From Deltaproteobacteria bacterium RIFOXYA12_FULL_61_11 (GTDB lineage: Bacteria; Bdellovibrionota_F; JAHFAK01; YA12-FULL-61-11): a stretch of DNA of 21,419 nucleotides. The translations under genes and the position numbers were made by a program. Below are positions 1 to 9,094 of this stretch, piece by piece. The stretch spans positions 1-21,419 of the forward strand of contig MGSU01000015.1 of assembly GCA_001799195.1 (NCBI GenBank). The letters run 5' to 3'. The notes below the pieces were generated by a model. That model was not told where the DNA came from, searched no databases, and was given only the letters and a program-made list of their open reading frames with translations. Every line of letters begins with the position of its first letter. The stretch's first letter is position 1.

Positions 1-195
1 AAAGCCCTCGGCCGCTGTTCCTGTGTCGAGCTGCCGACCTCGCCGCCGCGCAAGGGACCGGCCGTACTGGCCCTTGCTGCCGGCACGACCAGTGCGGCAT
101 TGCCCGAGGCCGTGCTGCAGGTGCCAGAGGTCCAACAAGCCCTGCGTGAAGGTTGGCTGGTCATCGGCCGCAGCCACACAGGAGGTGCGACATGA
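1..195 (+). CDS. 3' end of a small unknown tail-operon protein (partial)
   Basis: Frame 1 is open from the first base to a TGA at 193-195 and gives the last 64 residues of a protein whose start lies outside the window. The fragment is Ala/Leu/Pro-rich, with a CSC near its start and a central helix-like stretch (LPEAVLQVPEVQQALREGW). Its stop overlaps the sheath start codon as ATGA, so the two are probably translationally coupled and in one operon. I do not recognise the family. Small proteins just upstream of the sheath are common in myophage tail clusters, but nothing here identifies one. Confidence 0.6.
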   Translation, partial: KALGRCSCVELPTSPPRKGPAVLALAAGTTSAALPEAVLQVPEVQQALREGWLVIGRSHTGGAT

Positions 196-2390
196 AAGAA
201 TTATTGTCGTCCAAGATCGTCCTCGTCGAGGAAGAACCCTCGGTCCGCGGAATTCCCTCGCTACCCACCGCGGTGGCCGGTGCGGTCGGTCTGACCGAAC
301 GCGGTCCGATCGACGAAGCGGTGCTCTGTACCTCCTTCGAAAGTTTCGTTCAGGTTTTTGGCACCTTCGTCCCCAACTCCGACTTGGCCCTCGCCGCCAT
401 GGGTTTTTTCGAGAACGGCGGCAGCCGGTTGTACGCCGTGCGCACGGTCCACCATCTCGACCCGCACAACCGCGCCAGTCTCACCGCCACCCGGGCTCTG
501 GCCTTTCTCACCGCCGCCGGAGCACCCACCCCGGCTCGCGTGGCCGGCACCGAACCCGCGGCCTGGAATCTTCCCGACGGCGCCACCCTCACCGTGCTGG
601 TGGACGGCGGCGTAGAACAAACCGCAACCTTTCAGGGCACCGCGGCCAGGGTGCTCACCTCGGCCGAGCCATTTGCCCTTGGTGAAGGGGCCGAGCTGCG
701 CCTGCGCCTCGGCTCCGACCTGATCCAGTCCGTGCTCTTCCACCCCCCGAGCGAGGACCCCATGACCGCCGACGAAGTCGCCGCGGCGATCAACGCCCAG
801 CTCAGCGGCGGCAAGGCCGAGGTGACGGGTGATGCTATTGCGATCTCCTGCGATCTTCTCGGTCTGCGCAGCCGCCTCGAGCTCGTCGGAGGGGATGCTC
901 TCGGTCTTCTCGGTCTCGTCCCCGGTCTTTCTCTCGGTTCGGGCAATGTGCAAAACCTCGCCGCCGTCACCCAGGCCGAGGTGCTCGACCTCGTCGCGGT
1001 CGAGCTCGTCGGAGTCCGGGCCGAGTACAATCTTCAAGGTTCCGTCGACCTGCGCACCCTTTCGACCGGCGCCTCGTCCACCTTGCAGGTGAGCGGCAGC
1101 GCGGCGGCCGTATTGGGTTTCTCGAGCGAACCTGCAAACGGTAGCGAGCTTGGCGTGGCCCAGGTGCTGCGCCTCGAAGGCAAAGATCCCGGATCGTATG
1201 CCAACCGGCTCGAGGTCGAGGTTCGGGCCGCCGCCTCCGGTGACCCGTGGGCTTTTGATCTGCTGGTCCTCGACGACGGCATCGTCGTCGAACGTTTTGC
1301 CAACCTGGCCATGGATACCGGCTATCCCAGCCATGTCGAAACCGTGCTCAACGACCCCCGGACGGGTTCGCTCGTTCTACGGGCCATCGACCTGCGCGTG
1401 CCCGAGGCGCCACTGCCCGAGCCTCAAACAGTCGGTCTTTCCGGGGGGGACGACGGGCTTGCCGGACTCGAGGTTCCGGACTTCATCGGTTCTTCCTCCG
1501 CCAAGACCGGTCTGCACGCCCTCGATGCGGTGGAGGAGATTTCCCTGCTTCTCGTGCCCGGCTGGAGCAGCGCCCCGGCCATCGCCCACGAAATGCTCCG
1601 CTGCTGTGAGGTCGTGCGCGACGGCCTGGCCTTTGCCGTGCTCGACCCGCCCTGGAATTGTTCGGCCAGGGATTGTTGCAACCACGTCGAAGGAAACGGC
1701 CTCTCCGGCCTGACCGAATGCGCGGCCATCTACTGGCCCTGGCCGATGGTCCGGAACCCGGACAAGACGTGTTTCGGTCCGGCAGAGCAGCTCGCCGTGC
1801 CGCCCTCCGGGATCGTGTGCGGCGTCTTTGCCCGCACCGACGCGGCCAGACCCGGCGGTGTCTATGACTCGCCCGCGGGCATCGACAAGGGAAAACTCTT
1901 CGGCGTGCTCGGGTTTCAAAACGCCGAAGTTCTGGAAGAGGCGGTGCGCGATTTGATCTATCCCAAACGCATCAACCCGCTCACCACCGGTCCGGGCCTG
2001 CCGCGTTTCATCGACGGCTCCCGCACCCTCAAGGGGGACGGCAATTTCCCCTACGTCGCCGAACGCCGGGGAGTGAGCTTCATCGAACGCAGCCTCAAGC
2101 AGGGCCTCCAGTTCGCCCGGCACAAGAACAATACCGAGGGGCTGCGCTCCCAGGTCCGCCGGACCATCATCACCTTCCTGCTGACCCAGCTTTCCAATGG
2201 CGCCTTTCGCAGTACCGAGCCGAAGAAAGCCTTTTTCGTCGACGTCTCGGATGCTCTCAACACCCCCTCGGTTATCTTTTCCGGCAAGCTGATCGCCCGG
2301 GTCGGCCTGGCTACGAATAAACCGGCCGAATTTATCATTCTAAGAATCAGTCAGGATACTCGGGCATTGGAAGCGGAGATAGCGGTTTGA
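192..2390 (+). CDS. Contractile tail sheath protein
   Basis: Forms the contractile outer sheath that shortens to drive the tube through the target envelope. The start at 192 is chosen over an upstream in-frame start because GGAGG (181-185) lies 6 nt before it; the product is 732 aa. The N-terminus (residues about 18-82, [11 protein letters not shown]...[16 protein letters not shown]) and the C-terminus (about 640-732: [37 protein letters not shown]) are typical of the phage tail sheath family. The central block includes [14 protein letters not shown] (332-345) and YWPWP (about 514-518). Residues about 105-310 look like an extra surface domain with two related segments, [17 protein letters not shown]...[14 protein letters not shown] and [16 protein letters not shown], making this sheath longer than the P2-type. 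It is followed by the tube gene, the usual sheath-tube order. Confidence 0.95.
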   Translation: MKELLSSKIVLVEEEPSVRGIPSLPTAVAGAVGLTERGPIDEAVLCTSFESFVQVFGTFVPNSDLALAAMGFFENGGSRLYAVRTVHHLDPHNRASLTATRALAFLTAAGAPTPARVAGTEPAAWNLPDGATLTVLVDGGVEQTATFQGTAARVLTSAEPFALGEGAELRLRLGSDLIQSVLFHPPSEDPMTADEVAAAINAQLSGGKAEVTGDAIAISCDLLGLRSRLELVGGDALGLLGLVPGLSLGSGNVQNLAAVTQAEVLDLVAVELVGVRAEYNLQGSVDLRTLSTGASSTLQVSGSAAAVLGFSSEPANGSELGVAQVLRLEGKDPGSYANRLEVEVRAAASGDPWAFDLLVLDDGIVVERFANLAMDTGYPSHVETVLNDPRTGSLVLRAIDLRVPEAPLPEPQTVGLSGGDDGLAGLEVPDFIGSSSAKTGLHALDAVEEISLLLVPGWSSAPAIAHEMLRCCEVVRDGLAFAVLDPPWNCSARDCCNHVEGNGLSGLTECAAIYWPWPMVRNPDKTCFGPAEQLAVPPSGIVCGVFARTDAARPGGVYDSPAGIDKGKLFGVLGFQNAEVLEEAVRDLIYPKRINPLTTGPGLPRFIDGSRTLKGDGNFPYVAERRGVSFIERSLKQGLQFARHKNNTEGLRSQVRRTIITFLLTQLSNGAFRSTEPKKAFFVDVSDALNTPSVIFSGKLIARVGLATNKPAEFIILRISQDTRALEAEIAV

Positions 2391-2393
2391 TAG

Positions 2394-2548
2394 TAGCTTT
2401 TAGCTGTTAGCGGTTAGCTTTTAGCCAGGGGGAAGAGAAGCTATTAGCTGTTAGCTGTTAGCTGGGAGGAGAACAATGAAAACAATGTCATGAACAAGGT
2501 GGCAACCTGTCCGGCTAACAGCCAAAGGCTAACCGCTAACAGCTAGTA
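2394..2548. repeat. Heptameric inverted-repeat structure 1 (sheath-tube gap)
   Basis: Runs of 7-nt units of the form TTAGCNN occupy 2394-2428 and about 2440-2464, and the complementary form GCTAACN occupies 2513-2546. An 18-bp perfect inverted repeat is present: TAGCTGTTAGCGGTTAGC at 2401-2418 and its reverse complement at 2528-2545, with a loop of about 109 nt. The loop contains GGGAGGAG followed by an ATG at 2476 that opens only a 5-codon ORF (MKTMS). The tube gene's own ribosome site lies just after the right arm. The same architecture recurs at 8521-8635 and 14507-14597. Confidence 0.85.
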
Positions 2549-2561
2549 ACGGAGTGAGCAC

Positions 2562-3023
<462 letters not shown>

Positions 3024-3060
3024 GCAACTCAGCAGACTACCGGAACCACTGTGGTGCGAG

Positions 3061-3921
3061 TTACTTCACTGGGATTGCACCAACGGAGAGAAGGTAGAGG
3101 ATGACGAAGATGGTTGCGTCCGCGAAGAAGTGGGTAACCACCGGTGCCAGCATTCCTCCAGAACGAGAACGGATGAGGCCAATTGCGAAGCCGTACAGCG
3201 CGGCCATGGCCGCCCCAGTCAAGCCGCGCGGAAAGCCCCCATAATGAATCACGCCAAAAAGAATCGCCTGAACGATGTTGACGACCCACGTCCGTGATAA
3301 GACGCTTTCGAGGCCGGCCCAGAGAATGCCCTTGAGTATGAACTCCTCCCAGATCGCATTGAAGACCGAGAACGTAAGACCGGCTGCGAGCAACACGAGC
3401 AGACCACCAGGAGGGATCATATGCACGAGATCCGAAAGGTCCGGACGGAGCAGCACGACCCAGCCCAGTAGCGCACACGAGCTCAGAACAATCGTTGGGA
3501 CCATCCAACCCAGCGTGGCTTTGGTGAGCCGGCCGCGCATGAGCCACCGAGTGCTTGGTCGAGAACGCGGCCACACTCCGTACAGTGCGAGATAGCCAGC
3601 GAGCGGCAGGACGAAAGTCAGTGGCCAAGGGAGGCATGCTGCAATGGCCAAATAGAACAGCGGCCAGAACAGTGAATGCAGCCACAGATCGCGAACGTTT
3701 CGGTAGAGATAGACCTCAGCAACCACCAAGGGGAGCAGAGGTGCCCAGCGCCACAGGGTAGCGGTGAGGAAGAATGCCACGAAAGGCGTGATGGCAACGA
3801 AGAGGAACAGCAGCCTTCCGAAGGGAGAGGGGTAAACCGCTGTCGCTATCCCTGGGCCCTGTGGCATCGCAGCTGTCCGTGTCGAATCGGAGGACGTTGC
3901 CAATGTTGAGTCAATGCTCAT
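3061..3921 (-). CDS. CPBP-family intramembrane glutamic protease (CAAX protease-like)
   Basis: A polytopic membrane protein of 286 aa, with hydrophobic segments at about 36-56, 60-70, 84-115, 139-158, 172-187, 213-225 and 257-280. The CPBP (Abi/CAAX) motifs are visible: E192-E193 in WEEFILK, FGVIH (222-226) and HFFAD (264-268). The usual EExxxR arginine is a lysine here (K197). Family members are putative membrane proteases, some linked to bacteriocin self-immunity. The start could instead be M19 (3867), since operator-like repeats overlap the first codon at 3921. It lies opposite to all neighbouring tail genes and diverges from a TetR-type gene, so it looks like acquired cargo and not a tail component. 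Confidence 0.85.
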   Translation of the reverse strand: MSIDSTLATSSDSTRTAAMPQGPGIATAVYPSPFGRLLFLFVAITPFVAFFLTATLWRWAPLLPLVVAEVYLYRNVRDLWLHSLFWPLFYLAIAACLPWPLTFVLPLAGYLALYGVWPRSRPSTRWLMRGRLTKATLGWMVPTIVLSSCALLGWVVLLRPDLSDLVHMIPPGGLLVLLAAGLTFSVFNAIWEEFILKGILWAGLESVLSRTWVVNIVQAILFGVIHYGGFPRGLTGAAMAALYGFAIGLIRSRSGGMLAPVVTHFFADATIFVILYLLSVGAIPVK

Positions 3922-3945
3922 GTCGTGATGTTGAGCAAATGCTCA
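3906..3945. promoter_or_regulatory. Tandem operator-like repeats between the CPBP and TetR genes
   Basis: Two 15-bp copies, TTGAGTCAATGCTCA (3906-3920) and TTGAGCAAATGCTCA (3931-3945), differ at two positions and are 25 bp apart. The second is a near-perfect palindrome (TGAGCA-AA-TGCTCA). They lie in the divergent control region. A weak - strand promoter can be proposed (-35 TTGACG at 3956-3951, 17-nt spacer, -10 CAACAT at 3933-3928), and the second copy would sit in its spacer. This is the expected position for repression by the adjacent TetR-type protein. The sites are seen; the binding is inferred. Confidence 0.55.
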
Positions 3946-3968
3946 GTTTGCGTCAAGCTCACGATGCC

Positions 3969-4584
3969 ATGAACCAGTGGCAACCCGCCACCCGCAAGCC
4001 GGTCCAACGCCGGGCGATGCTCCGTCGCGAGTCGATCCTGGATGCGACTGCGCGGGTTCTCGATCGCGAAGGATACGATGGATTGACAACCAACGCTGTC
4101 GATATGGAAGCGGGGACCGCCTTTGGCTCGGTCTATCAGTACTTTCGGGGCCGCGAGGCATTGCTCGAAGGGTTACTCGAAAGACGTGGTCGCCGACTAA
4201 GCGAGATGGTCGAAGCTGCGGTCGCAACAGGCGATGTCGATCTCCTTACCGCCGCCGACGACGTCGTTGACGCGTTCGCACGGGTTTGGCGGGAGGAACC
4301 TGGATACAGGGCTGCATGGTCGGCCAAGCAGCTCGACGGTCTACTCTCTCGTACCGGGGGCCGAGTGGGGTCGCGCCTTCACTGAACTTGTCAGCGAATT
4401 ACTGTCGAGATCATTTCCCACAATGCAAGCATCACGCGCCACGCTTGTGGCAAATACTGCGGTCTACCTCGTCAGTGGCCTCCTTCTGGCCGCGACGTGC
4501 GGCCCGCGAAGGGCGGAGAAGGCCTTGATTGCGGAGACGAAGGTCGCACTGCGCGCCTACCTCAAAGGGCGATTGGCAGTGTGA
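3969..4584 (+). pseudogene. TetR/AcrR-family regulator, frameshifted
   Basis: The first part (frame of 3969) encodes a TetR N-terminus: RKPVQRRAMLRRESILDATARVLDREGYDGLTTNAVDMEAGTAFGSVYQYFRGREALLEGLL, with a clear helix-turn-helix and the YQYF signature. That frame stops at 4385. The matching C-terminal half continues in the next frame (AEWGRAFTELVSELLSRSF...ALRAYLKGRLAV) to a TGA at 4582-4584. Skipping one base in the G5 run at 4356-4360 joins them as ...LSRTGAEWGRAFTELV and gives about 204 aa, the usual TetR length. It is either a true one-base insertion or a sequencing error. Other in-frame starts exist at 3903 and 3939; 3969 best matches family N-termini. It probably regulates the divergent CPBP gene. 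Confidence 0.75.
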
Positions 4585-4791
4585 TACCGCTTGCGGTCTG
4601 TCGACGCTTTGTATCGCTGGGCACAGCGTGCTCAAGGCTGAGGTACGTGAACGGGTAGTCACTCGCTCTTCCCCTGTCCCCGCTATGCCCCCCTCATGCT
4701 TTCCCCTCCTGGAAAACCCATCTCTCAAGGGCGGAGGAGCAAGCGAGGTCCCAAGTGATGTACCTTTTCCCCACCTTCCAAGAATTCCCTG

Positions 4792-4821
4792 TCCCTTTCC
4801 TCCCGCCTCTCCCCCTTTGCC
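4792..4821 (+). promoter_or_regulatory. Conserved pyrimidine-rich leader box, copy A (before tail chaperone)
   Basis: This 30-nt segment begins TCCCTTT and ends CCCCTTTGCC, with CC at 11-12 and CCT at 15-17. The same bases at the same spacing occur at 12961-12990 and 17582-17611, and 22 of 30 positions are identical in all three. It contains almost no G on this strand. A TTAGGA lies 5 nt after it, and the chaperone ATG is 32 nt downstream. A more diverged relative of the wider leader (CCTGTCCC ... GGAAAACCC) lies at about 4673-4719. The function is unknown: possible translational leader, Rho-entry-like (rut) element or regulator site. Confidence 0.7.
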
Positions 4822-4853
4822 TCTATTAGGAAATCCCTCTCGCGAGGCCCTCC

Positions 4854-5594
4854 ATGTCCACCATCACCTGCCCCTCGGGGTTGAGCGGTACGCTTCGCGG
4901 CCTCAAAGCCAAGGAAGAACGCATTCTGGCCGACCACAAGCTGGCCAAGACCGGCGGCCAGATCGACCAGCTTCTCGGCGCGTGTTGGGAAGCAACGCTC
5001 GACCCCGGTCCCTATGATTTCGATAAACTCCTCGACTGGAGCAAAGTGCTCCAGGGCGATCGCTTCTTCGCCCTGCTCCAGCTTCGCATACTCTCTTATG
5101 GTCCCGAGTATGCTTTTTCGGTCCCTTGCGAGCACCGGGGCTGCCGCGCCCGGATCGAGTGGGAACTCGATCTTCGGGACCTGCCGATCAAACCCTTGTC
5201 CGACACGAGCCGCCAATCCTTTCTTGCCGGTAATCGCTTCGAGACGGTGCTGCCCGAGGCCGGCCGCAGCGTCACCTTCCGGCTGCTCACCGGGGGCGAC
5301 GAACGGCGTTTGACCACCCTGCGCAAGAACTCCGGCGAACGGCCGATCACCACCCTGCTCGGCTTCCGCATCGACAGCATCGATGGGGTTGAGCCGCGCG
5401 ACAAACCACAATTTTTCGAGAATCTCGGCATGGCCGACGTGACCTATCTCTTGAGCGAGTTCGACCGGGTGGACTGCGGGGTGGAAACCGAGCTCGAGGT
5501 CGAGTGCCCCGAGTGCTACGGCCTCACCAGGATCGAGCTCCCTTTCGACAAAAACTTCTTCCTGCCGACGAGGAAGAGCTCTTCCCCCCGGTAG
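4854..5594 (+). CDS. Tail assembly chaperone / T4-baseplate (gp26-like) family protein
   Basis: The 246-aa product sits between the tube and tape-measure genes, the position of tail assembly chaperones. The sequence resembles the T4_baseplate (gp26-like) family found in contractile tails. Two Cys pairs are visible, CEHRGC (92-97) and CPEC (218-221), and could form a zinc ribbon. The start is supported by GAGG (4844-4847) 6 nt upstream. The C-terminal tail after residue 234 (FFLPTRKSSSPR) is basic and low-complexity, while the -1 frame there reads LLPADEEELFPPVDLEHW, which looks like genuine protein. A -1 frameshift at C_AAA_AAC (5549-5555) would give a 309-aa fusion with the following ORF, as in lambda G/GT. 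The family call is good; the frameshift is inferred. Confidence 0.8.
   Translation: MSTITCPSGLSGTLRGLKAKEERILADHKLAKTGGQIDQLLGACWEATLDPGPYDFDKLLDWSKVLQGDRFFALLQLRILSYGPEYAFSVPCEHRGCRARIEWELDLRDLPIKPLSDTSRQSFLAGNRFETVLPEAGRSVTFRLLTGGDERRLTTLRKNSGERPITTLLGFRIDSIDGVEPRDKPQFFENLGMADVTYLLSEFDRVDCGVETELEVECPECYGLTRIELPFDKNFFLPTRKSSSPR
5549..5555 (+). other. Candidate -1 programmed frameshift site
   Basis: The zero-frame codons are GAC AAA AAC, so the heptamer is C_AAA_AAC. It is one base off the canonical A_AAA_AAC; the A-site tRNA can re-pair fully at its first two bases after slipping. Shifting here joins 234 chaperone residues to 75 residues ending at 5782. A second possible slip point is the C6 run at 5584-5589 just before the zero-frame TAG. 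Tail chaperone genes upstream of tape measures commonly use -1 frameshifting. Confidence 0.45.
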
Positions 5595-5617
5595 ACCTCG
5601 AGCACTGGAGGGAAGCG

Positions 5618-5782
5618 ATGTTCCAGCTCTGCTGGCACCAGCATGGCGGCTCGGGTCTGGCGATCACCTATGCTGAGGCACTGGAGCTTCCCCTGCAGGA
5701 CTTTTCGTGGCTGATCGAGCGCATCGGCACCCAGCGCTCGCGGGAAGCCAGGGAACTTGCCAAGGCCGGGAGGACGCGCTGA
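5618..5782 (+). CDS. Small tail protein or frameshift extension of the chaperone (DUF6760-like)
   Basis: This is 54 aa if it starts independently at the ATG at 5618, which has GGAGGG (5607-5612) 5 nt upstream. The sequence [51 protein letters not shown] resembles the short helical protein often encoded between the gp26-like gene and the tape measure in contractile-tail loci (DUF6760-like, from memory). The frame is open upstream through 5555, and its translation there (DEEELFPPVDLEHWREA) is protein-like, so the product may be made both as a fusion through a -1 frameshift and alone. It lies 3 nt before the tape-measure start. Confidence 0.65.
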   Translation: MFQLCWHQHGGSGLAITYAEALELPLQDFSWLIERIGTQRSREARELAKAGRTR

Positions 5783-5785
5783 GCC

Positions 5786-8524
5786 ATGCTGAACCTCGGT
5801 CTCGGTTTTCTGTTCACCGCCCGCGATCTGGCCTCGTCCAAGCTGACGCAGCTCGAGCAGCGCTTTCAGAGTCTCGACGCGCGGGTTACCGGCGGCACCG
5901 AGAGCATGACGAGCTCCTTTCGTCAGCTCGGGCTTGGTCTGGCCACCTTCACCTCGGGAGCAATCCTGGTCGGCGGCGCCTTGAGTATGGCCAATGCCGC
6001 GGGGCGCTTCGAGCAGGGGATCAGTGCGATCGGCTCGGTCACCCGCGCCGGAACCAAGGAATTGAACTTGCTGCGCAATGCCGCCATCGACGCGGGTATC
6101 GCCACCCAGTTTTCTCCGGACGAGGCGGTCGAGGGCCTGCTTTCCCTGGCCACCGCGGGACAAACCGCCCTCCAGTCGACAAAGACCCTGATCCCGGTGC
6201 TCGACCTGGCCGCCGGTTCGCTCGGCCAGCTCGGCGTGGCACAGGCCGCCGAGGCTGTGGTCGGCACGCTCAACGCCTACGGCCTCGCCGCGGACCAGTC
6301 TGCCGGGGTCACCGACAAGCTCTTGCGCATCACCCAGCTTACCAATTTCATGACCCGCGACTTCGAGGCCGGGCTGGCCAAGGCCGCGGCCACCGGCTCG
6401 GTTTTCGGCCAGAGTCTTGACGACGTATTGATCGCCATGGGCCTTTTGCGCAATCGCAACATCGACGCCTCGTCCTCGGCCACCGCGTTTCGCGAGGCGG
6501 TACGCCGGGTCGGAGCGGAAAGTCGGGCCCAGAACGCCCTGCTCGGCGTCGGCATCGATATTTTTGACCGCTCGAGCGGCCGGATGCGTTCGATCATCGA
6601 CATCATCGGCGACGTCGCCACGGCCACCCGCAACATGTCGGAAGCCGAACGCAACCGCCGGGTGGTCACGGCCTTCGGCGCGCGAGGTCTGCTCGCCTTC
6701 AACGCCGTGCTCAACGCCTCGTTCACCACCTTGCGCGACGGTTCCGAGGTCACCTTGCGGGGAGCCGAGGCTATTGCCGCCATGCGCCAGGAGCTGGGCG
6801 AGGCGGCAGGTACGGCCCAGGGGTTTCGGGAAAAACTGCTCGACACCTTTGCCGGTCAGAAGACCTTGCTCCAGGGAACCTTGCAGACCTATGCGGTGGT
6901 GCTCGGCGAACCCTTCGCCCAGGTCTTCAAACCCATCGTCCGAACCGTGGTCGAGTCCCTCAATGCCCTGCTGCACACGGTGCTCTCCATTCCGGCGCCG
7001 CTCAAACGGCTGCTTGCCGGTCTGGTGGTCACCGCGGGGAGTTTTCTCATGGTGGTCGGCGGAGCCATTGCAGGAAAAGCCTCGCTGCTTCTCCTCTCGC
7101 TTGGCCTCAAGGCCCTGGGCCTCAGCCTCGGCGGCCTCGTCGCCACCATCCTCCCGGCCGTGCTGATCCTCATGGCCCTGGGCACGGTCATTTCCGGCGT
7201 AACCCTGGCCATACAACACAATGTGGGAAACCTGGGCGACGTGGTGAAAACGCTCGGCACTCGGCTGTCGCTCTTCTTCGGCGGCTTGAAACAGCTCATC
7301 GAGCAGGGAGGTTTTTCCGGAGCGGTGCGTGAGGAGTTGAACAAAAACCTTGGAATAAAAGCCTTTCTCATCCGGATCTACCAACTCGGCGCCCGCTTCG
7401 GTTCGAGCTGGCAAGGCCTGACCGCAGGGTTTGTTTCCTCCCTCGATAAAGCCCGGCCGATCTTCACGGCCCTTGGCCAGGCCCTTCTGGACCTTGTTGC
7501 CGGTTTCTCCTCGCTGGCGGGAGGTTTTGCAAAGAGCGGCGCAGCGCTGCCCTCGAGCGCTTTTCTCGGTTTCGGCCAACTCCTCGGCACCCTGCTCGGC
7601 ACGGTCGTGCGTTGGTGTACCACCCTGTTGACCGTGGCCCTGCGGGTGGCCGTCGGAGTACAAAGCGGCTTCGGAGCCCTTCGTTCCTTTCTTGGCCCAG
7701 TCCTGACAAGCCTCGGCAGAGCCTTGACTGGCCTGTTCAACGCATGGAACCAACTCACCACGGCCACCATCACTTCCGATGAGGCCACCAGCACGACCTT
7801 GGCCGGTTGGCAGGTTTTGGGACAAGCGTTCGGCCTGCTCGCCGGGGGGGCTTTGTTGGTCTTGCTCGATACCTTGACCGCCGTGGTCGATACCTTGAAC
7901 ATCTTGCTGTCTCTGGTCGATGCGGTCGCCACGGCTTTTGGCGCCTTGGGTACCTGGATCGGCGAGAGTGCGGCAAAAATCTTTCTTTGGTTTGAAAACC
8001 TGCCCGAGCTCGTTTCCTCGACGCTTGGCCTGCTGAACCCGCTGGTGGCCTTTTTCACGAAACAGCTCGGGGCTTTGTACGACCTTGTCCGATCCCTTGC
8101 CTCGGGGCTGAGCACCCTGCTCGACCCCCTCGTGGAACGCTTCCGCTCGCTCGGTCTGACCCTGCGGGCAGCGTTGGGCAACGTCCTCCAGTGGCTCCAG
8201 AATCTCTTGCAAAAAATTCCGGAAACCTTGTTGCCCGAGACTCTGATCCGCTTCAAACACCTCCCTCTCGAGCAACCTGCTGTCACGCAGGTGGCGCCGC
8301 AACCTCACCCCAGAGACAACAGCCTGGTTCCAGCAGTTGCCGAGACGACCACCCGCAGCCGGGATTTTGAAAGAATTTTCCAATCCCTTGCTCAACCGCA
8401 GAAGAAGGAATCGCAATCGCTCATGGTCAATGTCCAGGTCGATGGCGAAACCATAGCCCGTGCCGTACACCACGCAGACCAGGCCAATGCCGCCAGGGCC
8501 TTTCTGCCTGTGCCGGTGTATTAG
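5786..8524 (+). CDS. Phage tail tape measure protein
   Basis: The 912-aa product sets tail length and occupies the tube lumen before ejection. Residues about 72-290 ([32 protein letters not shown]...[21 protein letters not shown]...[27 protein letters not shown]) match the PhageMin_Tail / TIGR01760-type tape-measure core. A strongly hydrophobic region follows at about 400-480, then long helical repeats. By the usual rule of about 1.5 angstrom per residue, it would specify a tail near 135 nm (estimate). GGGAGG lies 12 nt before the start, and the preceding stop is 3 nt away. Its own stop (8522-8524) lies inside the left arm of repeat structure 2. Confidence 0.93.
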   Translation: MLNLGLGFLFTARDLASSKLTQLEQRFQSLDARVTGGTESMTSSFRQLGLGLATFTSGAILVGGALSMANAAGRFEQGISAIGSVTRAGTKELNLLRNAAIDAGIATQFSPDEAVEGLLSLATAGQTALQSTKTLIPVLDLAAGSLGQLGVAQAAEAVVGTLNAYGLAADQSAGVTDKLLRITQLTNFMTRDFEAGLAKAAATGSVFGQSLDDVLIAMGLLRNRNIDASSSATAFREAVRRVGAESRAQNALLGVGIDIFDRSSGRMRSIIDIIGDVATATRNMSEAERNRRVVTAFGARGLLAFNAVLNASFTTLRDGSEVTLRGAEAIAAMRQELGEAAGTAQGFREKLLDTFAGQKTLLQGTLQTYAVVLGEPFAQVFKPIVRTVVESLNALLHTVLSIPAPLKRLLAGLVVTAGSFLMVVGGAIAGKASLLLLSLGLKALGLSLGGLVATILPAVLILMALGTVISGVTLAIQHNVGNLGDVVKTLGTRLSLFFGGLKQLIEQGGFSGAVREELNKNLGIKAFLIRIYQLGARFGSSWQGLTAGFVSSLDKARPIFTALGQALLDLVAGFSSLAGGFAKSGAALPSSAFLGFGQLLGTLLGTVVRWCTTLLTVALRVAVGVQSGFGALRSFLGPVLTSLGRALTGLFNAWNQLTTATITSDEATSTTLAGWQVLGQAFGLLAGGALLVLLDTLTAVVDTLNILLSLVDAVATAFGALGTWIGESAAKIFLWFENLPELVSSTLGLLNPLVAFFTKQLGALYDLVRSLASGLSTLLDPLVERFRSLGLTLRAALGNVLQWLQNLLQKIPETLLPETLIRFKHLPLEQPAVTQVAPQPHPRDNSLVPAVAETTTRSRDFERIFQSLAQPQKKESQSLMVNVQVDGETIARAVHHADQANAARAFLPVPVY

Positions 8525-8635
8525 TTTTTAGTGATTAGTTTTCAGTTGTTAGCTGGAGAAACAAGGGTGGGAGCATGATGTTGCACGGCAATAAACATAG
8601 CACTAAAAACTAAAAACTAATGACTAACAACTACT
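8521..8635. repeat. Heptameric inverted-repeat structure 2 (after tape measure)
   Basis: The left arm (8521-8555) is made of 7-nt units of the form TTAGTNN, and the right arm (8601-8635) of ACTAANN units. Perfectly complementary blocks include TTAGTTTTTAGTG (8521-8533) with 8601-8613, and AGTTGTTAG (8544-8552) with 8624-8632. The loop carries GGGAG and ATG codons at 8575 and 8578. The resulting 12-codon ORF (8575-8613) ends with a TAA drawn from the right arm, 6 nt before the ATG of the next tail gene and in the same frame. That ATG is itself inside the repeat. Confidence 0.85.
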
Positions 8636-9093
8636 CCCCCCGTCCCCCGCGCTGCGTGCTCGTGAACGTCACGACCTCCGAGTCGATCGAGTGCCTGTTC
8701 AACCCGACCCAGCTCAACGAGAAAATCCAGGTCGTTTGGAACCGGCTGGTCGTGCCCGGCCTCTCGCACCAGGTGTTGCAGTACCAGAGCACCGCCAACC
8801 GCCAGCTTTCGGGAATCGAATTCTATCTCGACAAGTTTTTTGCCGCACAGTGCCCGAACCATCCCGACATCATGGGGTTTCAAACCTTTTTGCGAACCCT
8901 GACCGTATCCTCGGCAAACGCTCGGGACTTTTCACCCCCCCGGGTGCTCTTCGTCTGGCCGGGCGTGCTGTCATTCGACTGCGTGCTGATCGAGGTCGAG
9001 TTCCAGTACCGCCAGTTCGCACACGACGGCTCGGTGCTGGTCTACACCGCGACCTGCACGTTTGAAGAGCTGGTTGAGCTACCGAGGCAATGA
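8620..9093 (+). CDS. CIS_tube-type hub/tube initiator protein (Afp7/gp53-like N-terminal domain)
   Basis: The 157-aa product resembles the contractile-injection-system tube domain that normally precedes a LysM domain in Afp7/Pvc7-like proteins: [23 protein letters not shown], then [20 protein letters not shown]...[11 protein letters not shown] and [29 protein letters not shown]. Here the LysM part is a separate gene immediately downstream. It joins the tube to the baseplate hub. The start ATG is supplied by the right arm of the heptamer repeat, and no Shine-Dalgarno is visible, so translation may depend on re-initiation after the loop ORF. No good alternative start exists further in. Confidence 0.8.
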   Translation: MTNNYSPRPPRCVLVNVTTSESIECLFNPTQLNEKIQVVWNRLVVPGLSHQVLQYQSTANRQLSGIEFYLDKFFAAQCPNHPDIMGFQTFLRTLTVSSANARDFSPPRVLFVWPGVLSFDCVLIEVEFQYRQFAHDGSVLVYTATCTFEELVELPRQ

Positions 9094-9094
9094 C

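Noticed and set aside
23-685. 220-codon + strand open frame at the left edge
   Set aside because: Arg/Pro-rich alternate frame crossing the start of the sheath gene; the frame-1 fragment ending at 195 is the better gene.
261-1334. 357-codon open frame on the - strand
   Set aside because: Shadow of the sheath gene; low-complexity Gly/Glu composition.
2394-2548. CRISPR-like array in the sheath-tube gap
   Set aside because: Units are 7 nt, with no spacers and with inverted arms; this is a short-period repeat structure.
3040-3060. Small palindrome CCACTGTGG between convergent tube and protease genes as a terminator
   Set aside because: The stem is 4 bp with a 1-nt loop and no T-tract; it cannot be supported.
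4618-4633. Hairpin GGGCAC-AGC-GTGCTC as a terminator after the TetR gene
   Set aside because: A short stem with a wobble pair and no following T-tract.
4758-4829. 23-codon Pro-rich ORF running through leader box A
   Set aside because: Boxes B and C do not keep this frame; the conservation is at nucleotide level, not peptide level.
5516-8473. 985-codon open frame on the - strand, longer than the tape measure
   Set aside because: It lies antisense to a clear tape-measure gene, has a Gly/Gln/Glu-rich composition with no domain, and is explained by high GC and strong codon bias in the sense frame.
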